From contig JAIVFH010000019.1 of assembly GCA_025765595.1 (NCBI GenBank), positions 310,001-374,000 on the forward strand: a stretch of DNA of 64,000 nt, read 5' to 3'. The notes below the pieces were generated by a model. That model was given only the letters and a program-made list of their open reading frames with translations, was not told the origin of the DNA and made no database searches. Positions 24,601 through 35,055 of the stretch are shown piece by piece. How positions within the stretch are numbered: the first letter of the stretch is position 1; every line of letters begins with the position of its first letter. The DNA is from Obelidium mucronatum (lineage: Eukaryota > Chytridiomycota > Chytridiomycetes > Chytridiales > Chytriomycetaceae). A program made the translations under genes and the position numbers.

Positions 24601-26172
24601 GTAGTTGAAGCCTGCCACCCCGCTGTTTGGAAAAAGAAGGACAGCTGCTCGCGCTTGGCAGAAAAACTGTATACGGCGGCAGCAACACTGGAAGGTGTGG
24701 TGGAAAAGGACAGAACTGGCGTCACGGCGGCGGCGTTCAACACAGTGGCTGGATAGATCCAACCCAAACTGAAAGAAACATGTCAGATATTTTACTTTGA
24801 AGAAGAATTCTGGGGAAAACTTACGCTGCTGTGTCTACAGGAACCGAGTAGGAGACAGGAAGGCTGGCATTGGTGGATGCAATAACATTGGTTGGAGACA
24901 CAGTAAATGCACCAGAAGTAACAAGTGAGCCACTGGTGTAAGAAGCAGAAGCTCCTTTGCCAGGTTCATCGTACAGAGAAACGAGACGAACATCGAACAA
25001 TTCCTGGTACTCATGAATCTGAGTCCATTGAGCAGTCGAGAAGCCAATAATTCCACTTCCCAAAATAATCATGGAAAAGTTTGCGAAGGTTCCAGCCGCA
25101 AGAGGGAGAGTGGAAAACCCAACAGATGATGCAGTTGTGTAAGCAATGTAAGGTATCTTGTTAGCAACCAATCCAGCAATGGCAGCTTCAGCGGACGGAG
25201 TGTCGCTTCCTAAAATTAAAAAAAGTAAGCATTAAAAAGCGATCGTGAAATACTGAAGAATATTACCAAAAACAACAGCTTGGTTTGCTGGTGGGCCAGT
25301 TATAACAGCAGGTTGAACAAAGCCATACGTCCCCTTTGAAACCCAGCTTACCAAAATCGAAACGGTATAGCTACTAATGCTGCCAGCTGCTGGGTATTGC
25401 CACTCGGCGATTTGGTAGAAGAAGGAGAGTTGCTCGCGGTTGGCCGAGAAACTGTAGACAGCGGCAGCCAGGGTCGAGGGAGTGGTATCAAAGGTCAAGA
25501 CGGGAGAAACTGCGGTAGCATTCACGGCGGTGGCCGGATAAACCCAGCCGAGTCTGGGCGTAAATAAGAGTAAATAGGAAAAATAGGATAAGCGCCAGAA
25601 AAGGTTCAAATGGAATTTTTCGGGCTTTACTCACGCAGCAGTGTCAACAGCAGCGCTGTACGCCGCGGGCAGCCCACACAGACTCGACGCCACGGCGGAC
25701 GCCGGCGATGCATTGAAGGCGCCAGTAGTGAGCGCAGCCCCACTCGTGTAAGCGGCGGAAGCGCCCTTGCCGGGTTCGTCGTAGAGCGCAACGAGACGGG
25801 CGCCTAAAGTTTCCTGGTAGTCAAACAGCTGCGTCCACTGGGAAGCGCTGAATGCAAGGATTCCACTGCCGAGGATAATCATTGAAAAGTTGGCAGTGGA
25901 TGTCGTATCATAGAGAGGCAGAGTGGGCGAGGCAACACTGGCAGCGGTATCATAGGACACGTACGGCACATTGTACTGCTTGAGGCCGGCAATAGCCGCT
26001 GCGGCGGATGGCGTGTCGCTGCCTGGTAAAGGGTGATCCACCGGTTAGTTCAAATGCTATGGCTGATATCACACATCCTACCAAAGACAACAGCTTGGTT
26101 CACAGGAGCAGCATAGACAGATGCTGCAACGAGTGCAGCCAGGACAAACCCTACTTCGATGCTTGACTTCAT
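21644..26172 (-). CDS. Gene E: Agd3-like deacetylase with three N-terminal cassettes, no chitin-binding module (frameshifted)
   Basis: Exons on the minus strand: 26082-26172, 25635-26022, 25267-25553, 24825-25209, 24091-24768, 23280-24029 and 21644-23212. Signal peptide (MKSSIEVGFVLAALVAASVYA) then three N-terminal cassettes, each GSDTPSA-like to MIILGSG.(I/A)..S..QW to YPAT.VNA.AV.PVL to NQAVVFG. Then the QTRALILSSG unit and the catalytic domain (SHTFTHE, TPGISGIFNGD, WQPAMFHQANLR) ending VFATKSV. Two introns kept in its paralogues are gone: between VVFG and the third cassette, and between EMAYNG and NGIMEY. Three frame breaks in the last exon (near 22325, 22130 and 21740), each a single base relative to paralogues. 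A three-residue in-frame deletion (HLAELWG versus HLASKDLWG) is also present. No linker or chitin-binding domain. Confidence 0.82.
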
Positions 26173-26661
26173 TCAAGGATTGTTTTTGCTCAGTCCGATA
26201 AGAGGTTCTGTGCGTTTTGAGGCTGATTTGCAATTTTTCTTCAAATTGCAATCTCCATATTATTGCCCTTAAATCAAAGGATCACGCGCACCCTGCCTCT
26301 TTTATTAGGGCGACACCGGTATTAGAGGATGCTGAAGCATAATTATTCAAAGTAATTAAAGCATTGAGTTATTACCGTAACTGTAATTGGCCAGAATGAT
26401 ACAAAAATGAAGACACTTTGAATTCAGCCCGAGAGATACCCAAAAATATGCGGACTCTTATCATTTCCAAATTATTTTGGTAATCGGACGCACTCGTTCG
26501 GGCCGTACGACTCAGATCGAGTAAGGGAAGCAATCCGCAAACTAGTGTAACCAACGTCTATAATTACTTATCATTTTATCCGCTGTAAGTCCCGCTGTTT
26601 TTTTCATGTCCGCAAGTCACAACCACACACAGCGGACAGCGGACTGAGGAAATACTGAAAA
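26173..26661. promoter_or_regulatory. Divergent intergenic region, gene E / MYND gene
   Basis: About 490 bp between two divergently transcribed genes, so it must hold both promoters. AT-rich with no motif I can assign. Confidence 0.4.
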
Positions 26662-28524
26662 ATGCTTCAACCCAACCTGAAGCTACACTACCACCGACTC
26701 GATGGAGCGACACTCCTGAATGCACGCTCACAAATCGATACAAACTCAGCCATCTTTTTGGCTTCCCCGGCTGGCTTCTCTCAAGAAAAGTTATCGCTGA
26801 TTGGCCAGATCCTGGCTCTCCTTACCGCCACACCACCGGCTTCTCACCAAGTCAGGTCAAAAGGAGACTCGGAGTTTGCTATGCGAGTATATCGGGATCA
26901 GGAGGAAGGACCAGTCCTGAGACTGATGGCGGCTTTTTTGCTCGCACTCTTTCATCTTCAAGATCAGGTTGGAGATCCCATTCCCGCAACTGACTCGTTC
27001 CAAAAGGTTCTTGATCTGTATAAAGAATGCGCAAATCACGATCTGGAACAACTAGTTGCAGCAGAGACTGCGGACACAGGGATCATTAGTCAGCAATCAG
27101 TCGAATGCATGTTGAATGCTGTTCCATATGGTCCCGTGTTCATGTCACAGCGATTTGTTTGGTGGCAACAAGGCAAATTGGAGCGTGTTGAATTGATTGA
27201 GCTTGGAATATGGACTGATTGTGGTCAAGTATTGGTTAAACCATTTGAGCCGGCGGCCGTGAATCCCAGCCCTGCAATTCGACGGCATGAATACATAAAC
27301 AAATTCTACGATCGAGATATAGACGCTTTCTTGGTGCATCTAGATATATGCGCCGAGAGTCGCTTATTTGAGATGGAAATGTTTGGGCAACTGCATTCAA
27401 GAAAGGAGCATCAAATAAGTCTTGTAAATATCCTCGATCAAATCATGTTGGAGTATAACCAGGCGGCAGCTATCGGTCACAAGTTTTACGTTTTGGATCT
27501 CTTGGCGCGCCATCTTTCATCAAACAACGATAATACAATCACGCGGCAACAGCCCTCGCAAGCTCTTGGTCTATTCCTGGCACGAATATTACAAGACTCA
27601 GAAGAAATTCCGCTCTTTCGTGTAATTGCTGGGTTCTTGGTTTCTCAGCAACAGTGGTTTCACGTTCGTCCGTCTACAGCTACAGATGACTTCTTCACGC
27701 TCACTCTGCATCTTATAAAATCTATACCGTTTCAAAAGCAACGATTTAAAATATATACCCTTGTGTCTAAATCTTGGAACAGGGCTGATTCTGCTACTAC
27801 TAGTACCACTACTATTAAACCTGCCAATACTGGCACCACACGGTACGAATGGCTGTCTATCCAAGAATACACCGCCCTCAATAACTTTCCCAACGACGTT
27901 CAACAAGATCAAGCTCTGTGTTTACCCTTCTTCTTGAACCCACACCGACAAAGAATCGTTGGAATCCAGATCTTGTTTGGATCCAATGTTGGCGAAACCA
28001 ACACCACCACCGCCACGGACAAAAGAATCTCCTTGGAAACCCAATCCCAGTTGGAAAGCCGCGTTTTTCAGTCTTTAGGAGTTCATGTAGGAGACGCTGT
28101 TTGTGATTCGTGTGAACGCCGTGATGTCGCACCAAAGGATCTGGTTCAATGTGGAACTTGTTTCTGTGCAATTTATTGCTCAAAACGGTGTCAAGGGATG
28201 GCGTGGAAGAGGCAGCAACAGCAGCAGCGTGGTGGCAGTGGGAGCCATCAAGTGGTTTGTCGAGATGATGGGATCTATCAAGTTGGGGATTTGGTTGTGG
28301 TTCCCGTTAAAGACGGGATTAGAGGTGGGGTGGTGCGTGTACAGGATGTCTTGGCGGTCATGGAGAATGGTTGGTTGGCTTGTGAGGTTGTCAAGCAATG
28401 TCCGCTGAAAAACAGGAGATGGAAGGTTGCTCTTGTGGGGTCTGATCGCTACGAAGGATGGATTACAGAGGATGTCATGCGACGTGTCATGTTGAAGGGA
28501 GAATGGAAGAGGAAATATGGTTAG
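26662..28524 (+). CDS. MYND zinc-finger protein
   Basis: Uninterrupted 620-codon frame from ATG 26662 to TAG. Residues 1-470 are mostly helical-looking and I do not recognise a domain there. From about residue 480 a MYND finger is clear: CDSC, then CGTC, then IYCSKRC, then an H and C after a Gln-rich stretch (spacing C-x2-C ... C-x2-C ... YC-x3-C ... H-x3-C). MYND fingers bind proline-rich peptides and occur in chromatin and co-repressor proteins and in SMYD methyltransferases; no SET motifs are visible here. After the finger is a basic/beta segment of about 85 residues. No frameshifts and no introns, unlike most neighbours. Divergent from gene E; its 3' end faces the U2 gene. Confidence 0.88.
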   Translation: MLQPNLKLHYHRLDGATLLNARSQIDTNSAIFLASPAGFSQEKLSLIGQILALLTATPPASHQVRSKGDSEFAMRVYRDQEEGPVLRLMAAFLLALFHLQDQVGDPIPATDSFQKVLDLYKECANHDLEQLVAAETADTGIISQQSVECMLNAVPYGPVFMSQRFVWWQQGKLERVELIELGIWTDCGQVLVKPFEPAAVNPSPAIRRHEYINKFYDRDIDAFLVHLDICAESRLFEMEMFGQLHSRKEHQISLVNILDQIMLEYNQAAAIGHKFYVLDLLARHLSSNNDNTITRQQPSQALGLFLARILQDSEEIPLFRVIAGFLVSQQQWFHVRPSTATDDFFTLTLHLIKSIPFQKQRFKIYTLVSKSWNRADSATTSTTTIKPANTGTTRYEWLSIQEYTALNNFPNDVQQDQALCLPFFLNPHRQRIVGIQILFGSNVGETNTTTATDKRISLETQSQLESRVFQSLGVHVGDAVCDSCERRDVAPKDLVQCGTCFCAIYCSKRCQGMAWKRQQQQQRGGSGSHQVVCRDDGIYQVGDLVVVPVKDGIRGGVVRVQDVLAVMENGWLACEVVKQCPLKNRRWKVALVGSDRYEGWITEDVMRRVMLKGEWKRKYG

Positions 28525-28861
28525 AGAGTGAACGCATTGAACACGTTTAATGCGAGAAAATAGAAATAAATCAGAGTAAACTGTTAATTGGATCTGGATT
28601 GAATCAACAGGAAACTTTGTTTGCATTGGCATTGCGTGCGAATTAAATGAAATGCTGACTTCGCGCGAACACACAAAAAAATCGTCCGAAAACAGTGCGG
28701 TGGGAGTAGCAGTGGTATCAATGATGGAAACCGCTCTTTGGTGCTGTTATTAGCGGTAAAAATGACGCGGTTTTGGGTGTTCTGAGTGATTCCCAAAAAA
28801 GTAACATTCAACGTTTATAGGTTTCACCAATTAACAAGTGAGAAAAAGAGTATGCGTCAAG
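28525..28861. other. Intergenic, MYND gene 3' flank to U2 snRNA 3' end
   Basis: About 340 bp. It contains the MYND 3' UTR and the region downstream of the U2 gene. No further feature seen. Confidence 0.4.
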
Positions 28862-29055
28862 CTGGCAATAGTGCAGAGGCCAACGACACGTGAATTGCCC
28901 TTTGGAATGATATCATTGCACCAAGTTCCGAGAAGAGCAGGGAGTAAAAAAAATTTTGCGATATTGGGATGGGCAAGTGGTGCATATTAAATTTAGCTTT
29001 CACACTAAATAGAACAGATACTACATTTGATCTTAGCCTTAATGGCTTGAGGGAT
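28862..29055 (-). ncRNA. U2: U2 spliceosomal snRNA
   Basis: The reverse complement of about 29055-28862 begins ATCCCTC and contains GGCTAAGATCAA followed by TGTAGTATCTGTTCT. This is the hallmark U2 5' domain, including the GUAGUA branch-site recognition element. A small hairpin (TTTAG...CTAAA, stem IIa-like) follows, then a T-rich single-stranded tract (AAATTTTTTTTACT) that could be the Sm site. A long 3' hairpin closes with GGCAAT...ATTGCC (stem IV-like). Length about 194 nt matches U2. The ends are estimated. It would pair with branch points of the many short introns in this window. Confidence 0.9.
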
Positions 29056-29564
29056 CGTGGTTTTTGCTTGGAGACAACGTCTACTCAATTTATCTATTTT
29101 CTGAAGGTGTGGCGCAGTTATGGCCAGTCCGCCCAGGACCGCTGACTGCGGACTGTGAAACTGTAAACTTTATTTGTTGATAAATGAAATCCTGATTTTT
29201 GGAATTTGGAAACGTCATCAACTCACTATTATTAGCTGTACTTTCCTCATTTGAATCACTGCATGCACATAGCAACTCGACAGTAATAGATAACTGTCAC
29301 TATTGCCTTGAATTCTTTTCATCTGCTTCTAGTCTTCTGCTTTAGAGGGGAGCACTTTGTATCTTTTGGGCAACTCCTTGTGAAATAGTCAAAACGCAAT
29401 GCTCAGTTTTGTCGAAGAAATGTGAGACCTCTTTGGTCGGCCAAGCCTTCATTTGAATCTGTGTAACCCTCTTAAGTCTGGGTATGTTAGCATCAGAAAT
29501 ATCCGTCACTTGGAAAATTTGTTGTATTGCATCATAAAATTTTTTGACACTTTCATGTATCGTA
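29056..29564. other. Intergenic, U2 upstream region to tRNA-Leu
   Basis: About 510 bp. The part next to 29055 must hold the U2 promoter. I cannot assign a motif and see no other gene. Confidence 0.4.
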
Positions 29565-29646
29565 GGGCAGATGGCCGAGCGGTCTAAGGCGTCACGTTAA
29601 GGCCGTGATCTATTCGTAGGCGTGGGTTCGAATCCCACTCTGCTCA
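29565..29646 (+). tRNA. tRNA-Leu (anticodon AAG)
   Basis: A type II cloverleaf can be drawn. The 7-bp acceptor stem pairs GGGCAGA with TCTGCTC (one G-U), discriminator A at 29646. D arm GCC...GGC, anticodon stem TCACG/CGTGA with loop TTAAGGC giving anticodon AAG, an extended variable arm, and T arm GTGGG-TTCGAAT-CCCAC. The long variable arm and AAG anticodon indicate leucine (CUU codons). No intron. Confidence 0.95.
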
Positions 29647-30596
29647 CTCCTGGTGTTGTTTTAAGGGGGTATGAGTGTTTTAATGTGGCATCAGTGTCGT
29701 AGTATGGAACCGTGTTTAACTTGTTCACGGTCATTCCGAACTTTGCCCCCTTACACACACACACGCACACTGACAGCACAAACACTAATCTTTCCCAAGA
29801 GAAATTAAAACCAATGTTGCAGATTATAAAAGTTTTTATATATATATTTTTTTTATTGCAAACCACAAACAATTCCTTGAACTAAACAACTTCTTATCCA
29901 CAAATATTTCCAACGCCAGAGGATTCTGGACAAGTATCTTGTTTTATTCCCCAAAAACAAAGTGTGAGTTTCCAGGCGTGTTATATCTGGATGGACGGCA
30001 CTCAACCTCTGAAATGTTTGAGAAACCCTAATTGATGAAACAAAACCTTAGTCTCGATGCCATCCCCCCGCCACCACAATCCGGGACAGACTTTTTTCCA
30101 TGCCACTTTTTACCATTTCTTTCTAGATTGAGGGCTTTGCAAAGCAAGTTTGTTGCGCCTGCGCCGATGCGAGCCTGCCGCCTGCAAAAATTATCTGGAA
30201 TCACCGGTGACGTCAGCGTTGCGTGGTGCCGAGTAACACGACTCGATGATTAATTAATGGGGCTCTTTCCGTAGGAAGCGGCATCTCGGCAGAATGTGAA
30301 TTTATTCTGGGAGTTGAACTATCTAATTGCTCACTGATCTGGCAAAAGGGTTTCTTGAGAAATGTTAAAAACAAAGTTTGCTGTTTGGGAAGCGTCAATT
30401 GGAATGCAATGAAGGAGGAATAAAAGAGAATAAATGATTATACACTGATGAAACAAAATGAATACAGAAATAAAACGGAATTTCAAACTGGTAAATAATA
30501 CAAACTTTTAATCCTGAGCATAAAACAAAGCTTGTCTGTGTGGGGCGTCATTTTAATGTCAAATTCACTTTTTTAATTTCAAAAAAAAAAAAAAAA
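29647..30596. other. Intergenic, tRNA-Leu to PQ-loop gene
   Basis: About 950 bp. A short CA-rich microsatellite lies at 29752-29770. Nothing else I can support; short open frames here have no family resemblance and low-complexity composition. Confidence 0.5.
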
Positions 30597-32083
30597 ATGG
30601 AAATTGTCTTTGAGCCAAGCGTCTGTTTCCCATCGAGTCTCAACACTGCTCCATCGTATCTGTCGCTCTTTCTGAAGCTACAAGTCGAAACAGTCGATCC
30701 AGGCCGTCTTGGGCTTGGTCTCTTTATCATCTGTGGACTAGTCATCTCATATCTACCACAGGTACCTTATCTGTTGCCTCCCAACTATACCCGAAGAAAA
30801 AAAATGATGCCAACAAACCAAAAAAAAAACCCATCAGTTCTCGAAAATCATTTCGTTGAAATCGTCGCGCGGTATTTCCCCCACGTTCTTATTGATTGGT
30901 GCTGTCGGTGGTGCTGCTGGGCTCGCGAATATTGTGCTTCTCCAGGCTTCTTTGGTGAATTTTTTTCATTATTTGTTAAACATGCGCCGCCATGCACGCG
31001 GGCACACACGTTTTTCTGGCGGTCGCACATATGTATGCTGGGTGGTTCCAGATTTCTAATATCTGTTTTGTATTCCTTTTTCTTTTTTGGCTGGTGTTTT
31101 TTTAGGTTAAATGCTGTTTTACTGATGCAAGTATAACCTCTCCCACTTGTTATCGCATTATCGCCAGGCGGCTGTGGATTCTTGCTAAATACAACAAACA
31201 AAAAAATTTAAGTGGTCACCCTTGATGTGTTTCGAAAATACCCTTGGTTTAACTCAAGTAACTGTGCAAGTCCTATGTTTCTGGGTTTTGTTGAGTGCTA
31301 AATTTTAAGAGAGTTTTTTTTTTTTTTTTACCCGTTGTTCTAAACTTTCTTCCCCCTTCGAACCAAAAATCAAACCAAAAAAAAAAAACAAGCCTGTTTC
31401 TATTCATTTTGTATTTCCCACGGCATCCAATAGATCCAGCAAATATCGAAGACGCGGTAGAATCGCCACCTGTTGAAGACGAGACAAATACTCAAGAAAC
31501 AACACAAACCGCATATATCCAAGCACTGAAACTCGTGAATGTTATTATTCTGACGGTGTTATCGTTTGCATTGATTACTGCGGTCACTCTGTATCTTCCG
31601 CCCGGGTGGTCCGTCTTTGTGGCTACTGTGTTTGGAATTTTTAGTGGATTGAGTTCTTTTGTCTTGTATCTGCCGCAGATTGTGGAAACTGTAAAGATTA
31701 AGGTTGGTGTAATTCTAAACCGGTTCCTATGAATCATCTTTCTCTAACGCCACAACAAAAAAACATAATCAAAGGCCGTAGGAGCAGTCAGTATTCCGAC
31801 ATTGATGATGATGATTCCAGGTATGAAAAAAAAGAGTTTTGAAGATACTTTTCAGTGTTGCATCATGGCTGACTCTGATGTTTTGCTTGCAGGAAACTTT
31901 TTGTTTGCACTTTCCTTGTTTTTGGCGCCTGGTGCCAACGTGACTTCCTATGCGCCCATGATTATCACGGGATTGTTGCAGATTGTGTTGCTGGCCTTGT
32001 GTTTGCATTACAGCAAGTTGAATCCAGTCGGGGTGGTGGCTCAAGATGGTGTCGGCGAAGAGAATGAAAGACTTTTGGAGTAA
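30597..32083 (+). CDS. PQ-loop repeat membrane protein
   Basis: ATG at 30597 follows an A run. Exon 1 ends in GLVISYLPQ. A 76-nt intron (30762-30837) joins it to FSKIISLKSSRGISPTFLLIG, the classic first PQ-loop. A second intron is about 30955-31105. The next segment (VKCCFTDAS, then MCFENTLGLTQVTVQVLCFW) is certain in content, but its intron borders between 31130 and 31220 are unresolved, as is the join across 31290-31395. The second PQ-loop reads FVLYLPQIVETVKIK, then AVGAVSIPTLMMMIPG after two small introns (about 31703-31774 and 31821-31892). Final helices end with an acidic tail EENERLLE, stop at 32081. Seven-helix proteins of this family sit in lysosomal/vacuolar or Golgi membranes and export amino acids or act in sorting; the substrate cannot be told here. 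Confidence 0.85.
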
Positions 32084-32413
32084 AAAACCGGAACTCAAGT
32101 CGAACGTGTCTTCAATTCTCAAAATATCGTATTTATATCTATGTTTTTTTTTGTTTCATCCCTCGGCTGTTTTTTTTTGATAATTATAGCATAAAGTATA
32201 TATTGTATTATTCAGATGTCTCGATATTTTCCAATAACTAGGACCCAGGCGGACGTAATGTCAAAAGTAGAGAGGGGGGAGCGCTTGAACCTGAGCGCTG
32301 AGAGAAAAAAAATTAAATTTTTTCTGACGTCATTTTTGAGTGTTTTTTGAGTGTGGCGAAGGACCCACGATTTTCCGTACTAAAACATAAAAAGAAAGAA
32401 AGAACAAGGAGAA
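32084..32413. other. Intergenic, PQ-loop gene to GNAT gene
   Basis: About 330 bp, T-rich with homopolymers. Holds the PQ-loop 3' flank and the GNAT promoter. No other feature. Confidence 0.4.
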
Positions 32414-34222
32414 ATGAAAAAAAAGAAAGAAGGAATAATGGACGAGCAGCAGCTGCACCGCGCGCATGCAGAGATCGCGCGCACGAACGCGCAGCGGCCG
32501 CTCCTGTGTCCGACGCCGGTGGAGCTCGGCGACGGCCTCGTGCTGCGGCGCGCGACGGCGGCCGACGGGGCGGCGCTCGCGGCGTTCAACGCGCAGCAGC
32601 ACTTTGCGGCGGTCGGGCGCGCGACGGCAGACGCGTTCGGCGCGGCGGCGCGCCACCCGACGCTCGACGCGCGCTGCTTCACAGTCGCCGCCGCGGCAGA
32701 CAGCGGCCGCATCGTGTCGGCCGTGTACAGCGTGCCGCAGCTGTGGCTGTACGCCGGCGCCGTGCCGCTGGTCGCGCTGCGCCCGGAGGCTGTCGGCACC
32801 GCCGCCGACTTCCGCGGCCGCGCGCTCGTCGCGAAGCACCTGGACGCGCACCGCCGGTGGGCGCACGCGCTGGGCGCCGCCGTGCTGTTTATCGGCGGCA
32901 TGCCGCAGTACTACGCGCGCTTCGGGTACGACTTGTGTCCGCCGCGCATGGGCGGCAGGTGCGGAACAAAAGCGAGCGTCGCATCGGCGATTCAAGCGCG
33001 GCAGAAGCGATTGCTCGAGCTTGAACAACAAGGCCCGGACAGCGACAAGAACGCGGTAAAAGACCTTGCGTTTCGGAGAGGCGCTGCTGCAGACGCATCT
33101 TTCTTGACTAGATTGGTGAGGCGGAATTCAAGGCGGCGCGACCTGGGGATTTGGACAGATTTCCCGGAATCGTATTGGGTTGATTTATTTGAGGGGCGAC
33201 AAGCGGGGAGTTTTTCGGCAAATGATGTGTTTGTGTTGGAGGCGAGTGTCGATGCAGGTTCTTCTGTTGCAGCTGCGTTTCGTGTTGCTAGTGGCAGTGG
33301 CGGAGACAAAGGAGAACAAGACATCAAAGACATCATCAAAGGGGACGATATCATCAAAATTCCAGTTGGATTCGTTCAAATCTGTAATCTGGGTGGATAT
33401 GTCAGCATGTTTGAGTTGGACGATAGCCTGGAAGACTTGAGCGTGTCATGGACAGATGCCACCACAGTTCTTTTTGAATGGCTTCAAGAGTATGAGTTGA
33501 AATACAAGGCTGAAAAGAAGAAGCTGTTTGATGCACCTTTTGAGATTGAAGACAAGGGGGGTATTGAAGGACTTGTGGGAGGAGACGAGTCTACTTCCGA
33601 TGCTGCTACCACAGAACCTACTACTTCTACAACCACAACAACTACTACAACAACCACTACAGCTACAACTGCATCACAACCACCAGAATCAGAACCAAAA
33701 CTCCCAGACGACTGGACATTCCAACTCTTTCTCGGCGACACCCACCCATGCTACAAATCAATCGCAACCCCCACAGTCCTCCCGATAATACAAAAGCCCT
33801 TCTACTGGTTCACTCAAATCACGCACCTCCCGACATTCCTCCAAAAAATCACCCCCGTGCTGAACGATCGGTTACACGCGTCCATCACATTCACGAAACT
33901 GACTGCAAAGCTGGCCATCATGTTTAGCGCATACAGTGCGGCTGGGGCTGCGATTCTGGACATTAAGAATGGGAAAGTTGTGCACGTTTCGGAGGGAAAG
34001 GAAGGGTGGACGAAGGCTGACTTGGTGAAGGACGCGGGGGGTGCATCTTCGTTGCTTGTTGCTTTGTGCCATGGAACGAGTTGGATGAGGATGGTGTTGG
34101 GGCATAGGACGGCGAGTGAGATTCAAGAGAATGGGGATTTGATGGGTGGGGCGGTTGCTGTGCAAGTGTTGGAGGCTTTGTTCCCAAGGATGAAGGTGGA
34201 TGCGATTGTAGGAATGGATTGA
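32414..34222 (+). CDS. GNAT-family N-acetyltransferase, possibly Eis-like two-domain
   Basis: Single frame of 602 codons if ATG 32414 is used (MKKKKEGIMDEQQ). The ATG at 32438 (MDEQQLHRAH) is an equally likely start. The N-terminal third has GNAT character: a beta strand ending VALRPEAVGT, then DFRGRALVAKHL as the acetyl-CoA pyrophosphate loop, and IGGMPQYYARFGYD as the closing GNAT motif. A Thr run (about residues 395-420) separates it from a C-terminal domain ending with GHRTASEIQENGDLMGG and EALFPRM. This resembles the SCP2-like tail of Eis-type acetyltransferases, but that part is tentative. The first about 560 bp of coding sequence are extremely GC-rich and the rest is not. No introns or frameshifts. 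Confidence 0.75.
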   Translation: MKKKKEGIMDEQQLHRAHAEIARTNAQRPLLCPTPVELGDGLVLRRATAADGAALAAFNAQQHFAAVGRATADAFGAAARHPTLDARCFTVAAAADSGRIVSAVYSVPQLWLYAGAVPLVALRPEAVGTAADFRGRALVAKHLDAHRRWAHALGAAVLFIGGMPQYYARFGYDLCPPRMGGRCGTKASVASAIQARQKRLLELEQQGPDSDKNAVKDLAFRRGAAADASFLTRLVRRNSRRRDLGIWTDFPESYWVDLFEGRQAGSFSANDVFVLEASVDAGSSVAAAFRVASGSGGDKGEQDIKDIIKGDDIIKIPVGFVQICNLGGYVSMFELDDSLEDLSVSWTDATTVLFEWLQEYELKYKAEKKKLFDAPFEIEDKGGIEGLVGGDESTSDAATTEPTTSTTTTTTTTTTTATTASQPPESEPKLPDDWTFQLFLGDTHPCYKSIATPTVLPIIQKPFYWFTQITHLPTFLQKITPVLNDRLHASITFTKLTAKLAIMFSAYSAAGAAILDIKNGKVVHVSEGKEGWTKADLVKDAGGASSLLVALCHGTSWMRMVLGHRTASEIQENGDLMGGAVAVQVLEALFPRMKVDAIVGMD

Positions 34223-34241
34223 TTGATTGATTGATTGATTG
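34217..34241. repeat. GATT tetranucleotide microsatellite
   Basis: Six perfect GATT units plus one base, starting in the last codons of the GNAT gene; the stop codon TGA lies inside it. Confidence 0.95.
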
Positions 34242-35055
34242 TTGGGTTTTAGTTTTGTCTTTCTTTTTTGCCCGTGCAATAAAATTCTTTTGATAAGTGG
34301 AATCATTTTGCCTTCTTTATTGATTCTACATTGCGTCCTAAAATCGCGTGCTTCTTTGAAAAAAAATTTTGGCGGCCAAAAGCCCACTTTAAAACTACTC
34401 TTTTTTAAAGATTGAAAAATTCAAGATGAACACAACGTGTCTTTTGTTGGGAAGTCTTTTGATCGCATCGGCATATGCTCTACAAAACCAAGCCATTGTA
34501 TTTGGTGGGTTGCTCTCGCCTTCTGACTTGAGCTTTGATTACAATTCTGACTTTTTTTTGATCACACTTTACCAGGCAGCGACACGCCATCCGCCGCAGC
34601 GGCTATTGCCGGCCTCAAGCAATACAATGTGCCGTACGTGTCCTATGATACCGCTGCCAGCGTTGCCTCGCCCACCCTGCCTCTCTATGATACGACATCC
34701 ACTGCCAACTTTTCAATGATTATCCTCGGCAGTGGAATCCTTGCATTCAGCGCTTCCCAGTGGACGCAGCTGTTTGACTACCAAGAAACCTCAGGCGCCC
34801 GTCTCGTTGCGCTCTACGACGAACCCGGCAAGGGCGCTTCCGTCTCTTACACATCCAGCATCTCTTCATCCAGCGGAAGCTTTTCGGTCTCTCCCATCAT
34901 AGGAAATAACAATGGCATTGCAACGACTGCGGCAGGACTTCCAGTCTCGTATTCAGTTTCACTTGATGGGTGAGTCCGCAAAAAAAAAAAAAAAAAATTA
35001 AAGATGAATATTGAAAATTTGAAATCTCCATCTTTGCAAAAATTATAGCATGGGG

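Noticed and set aside
30540..31136. 198-codon open frame at the PQ-loop gene
   Set aside because: Runs through two introns of the PQ-loop gene; PQ-loop motifs appear only after splicing into another frame.
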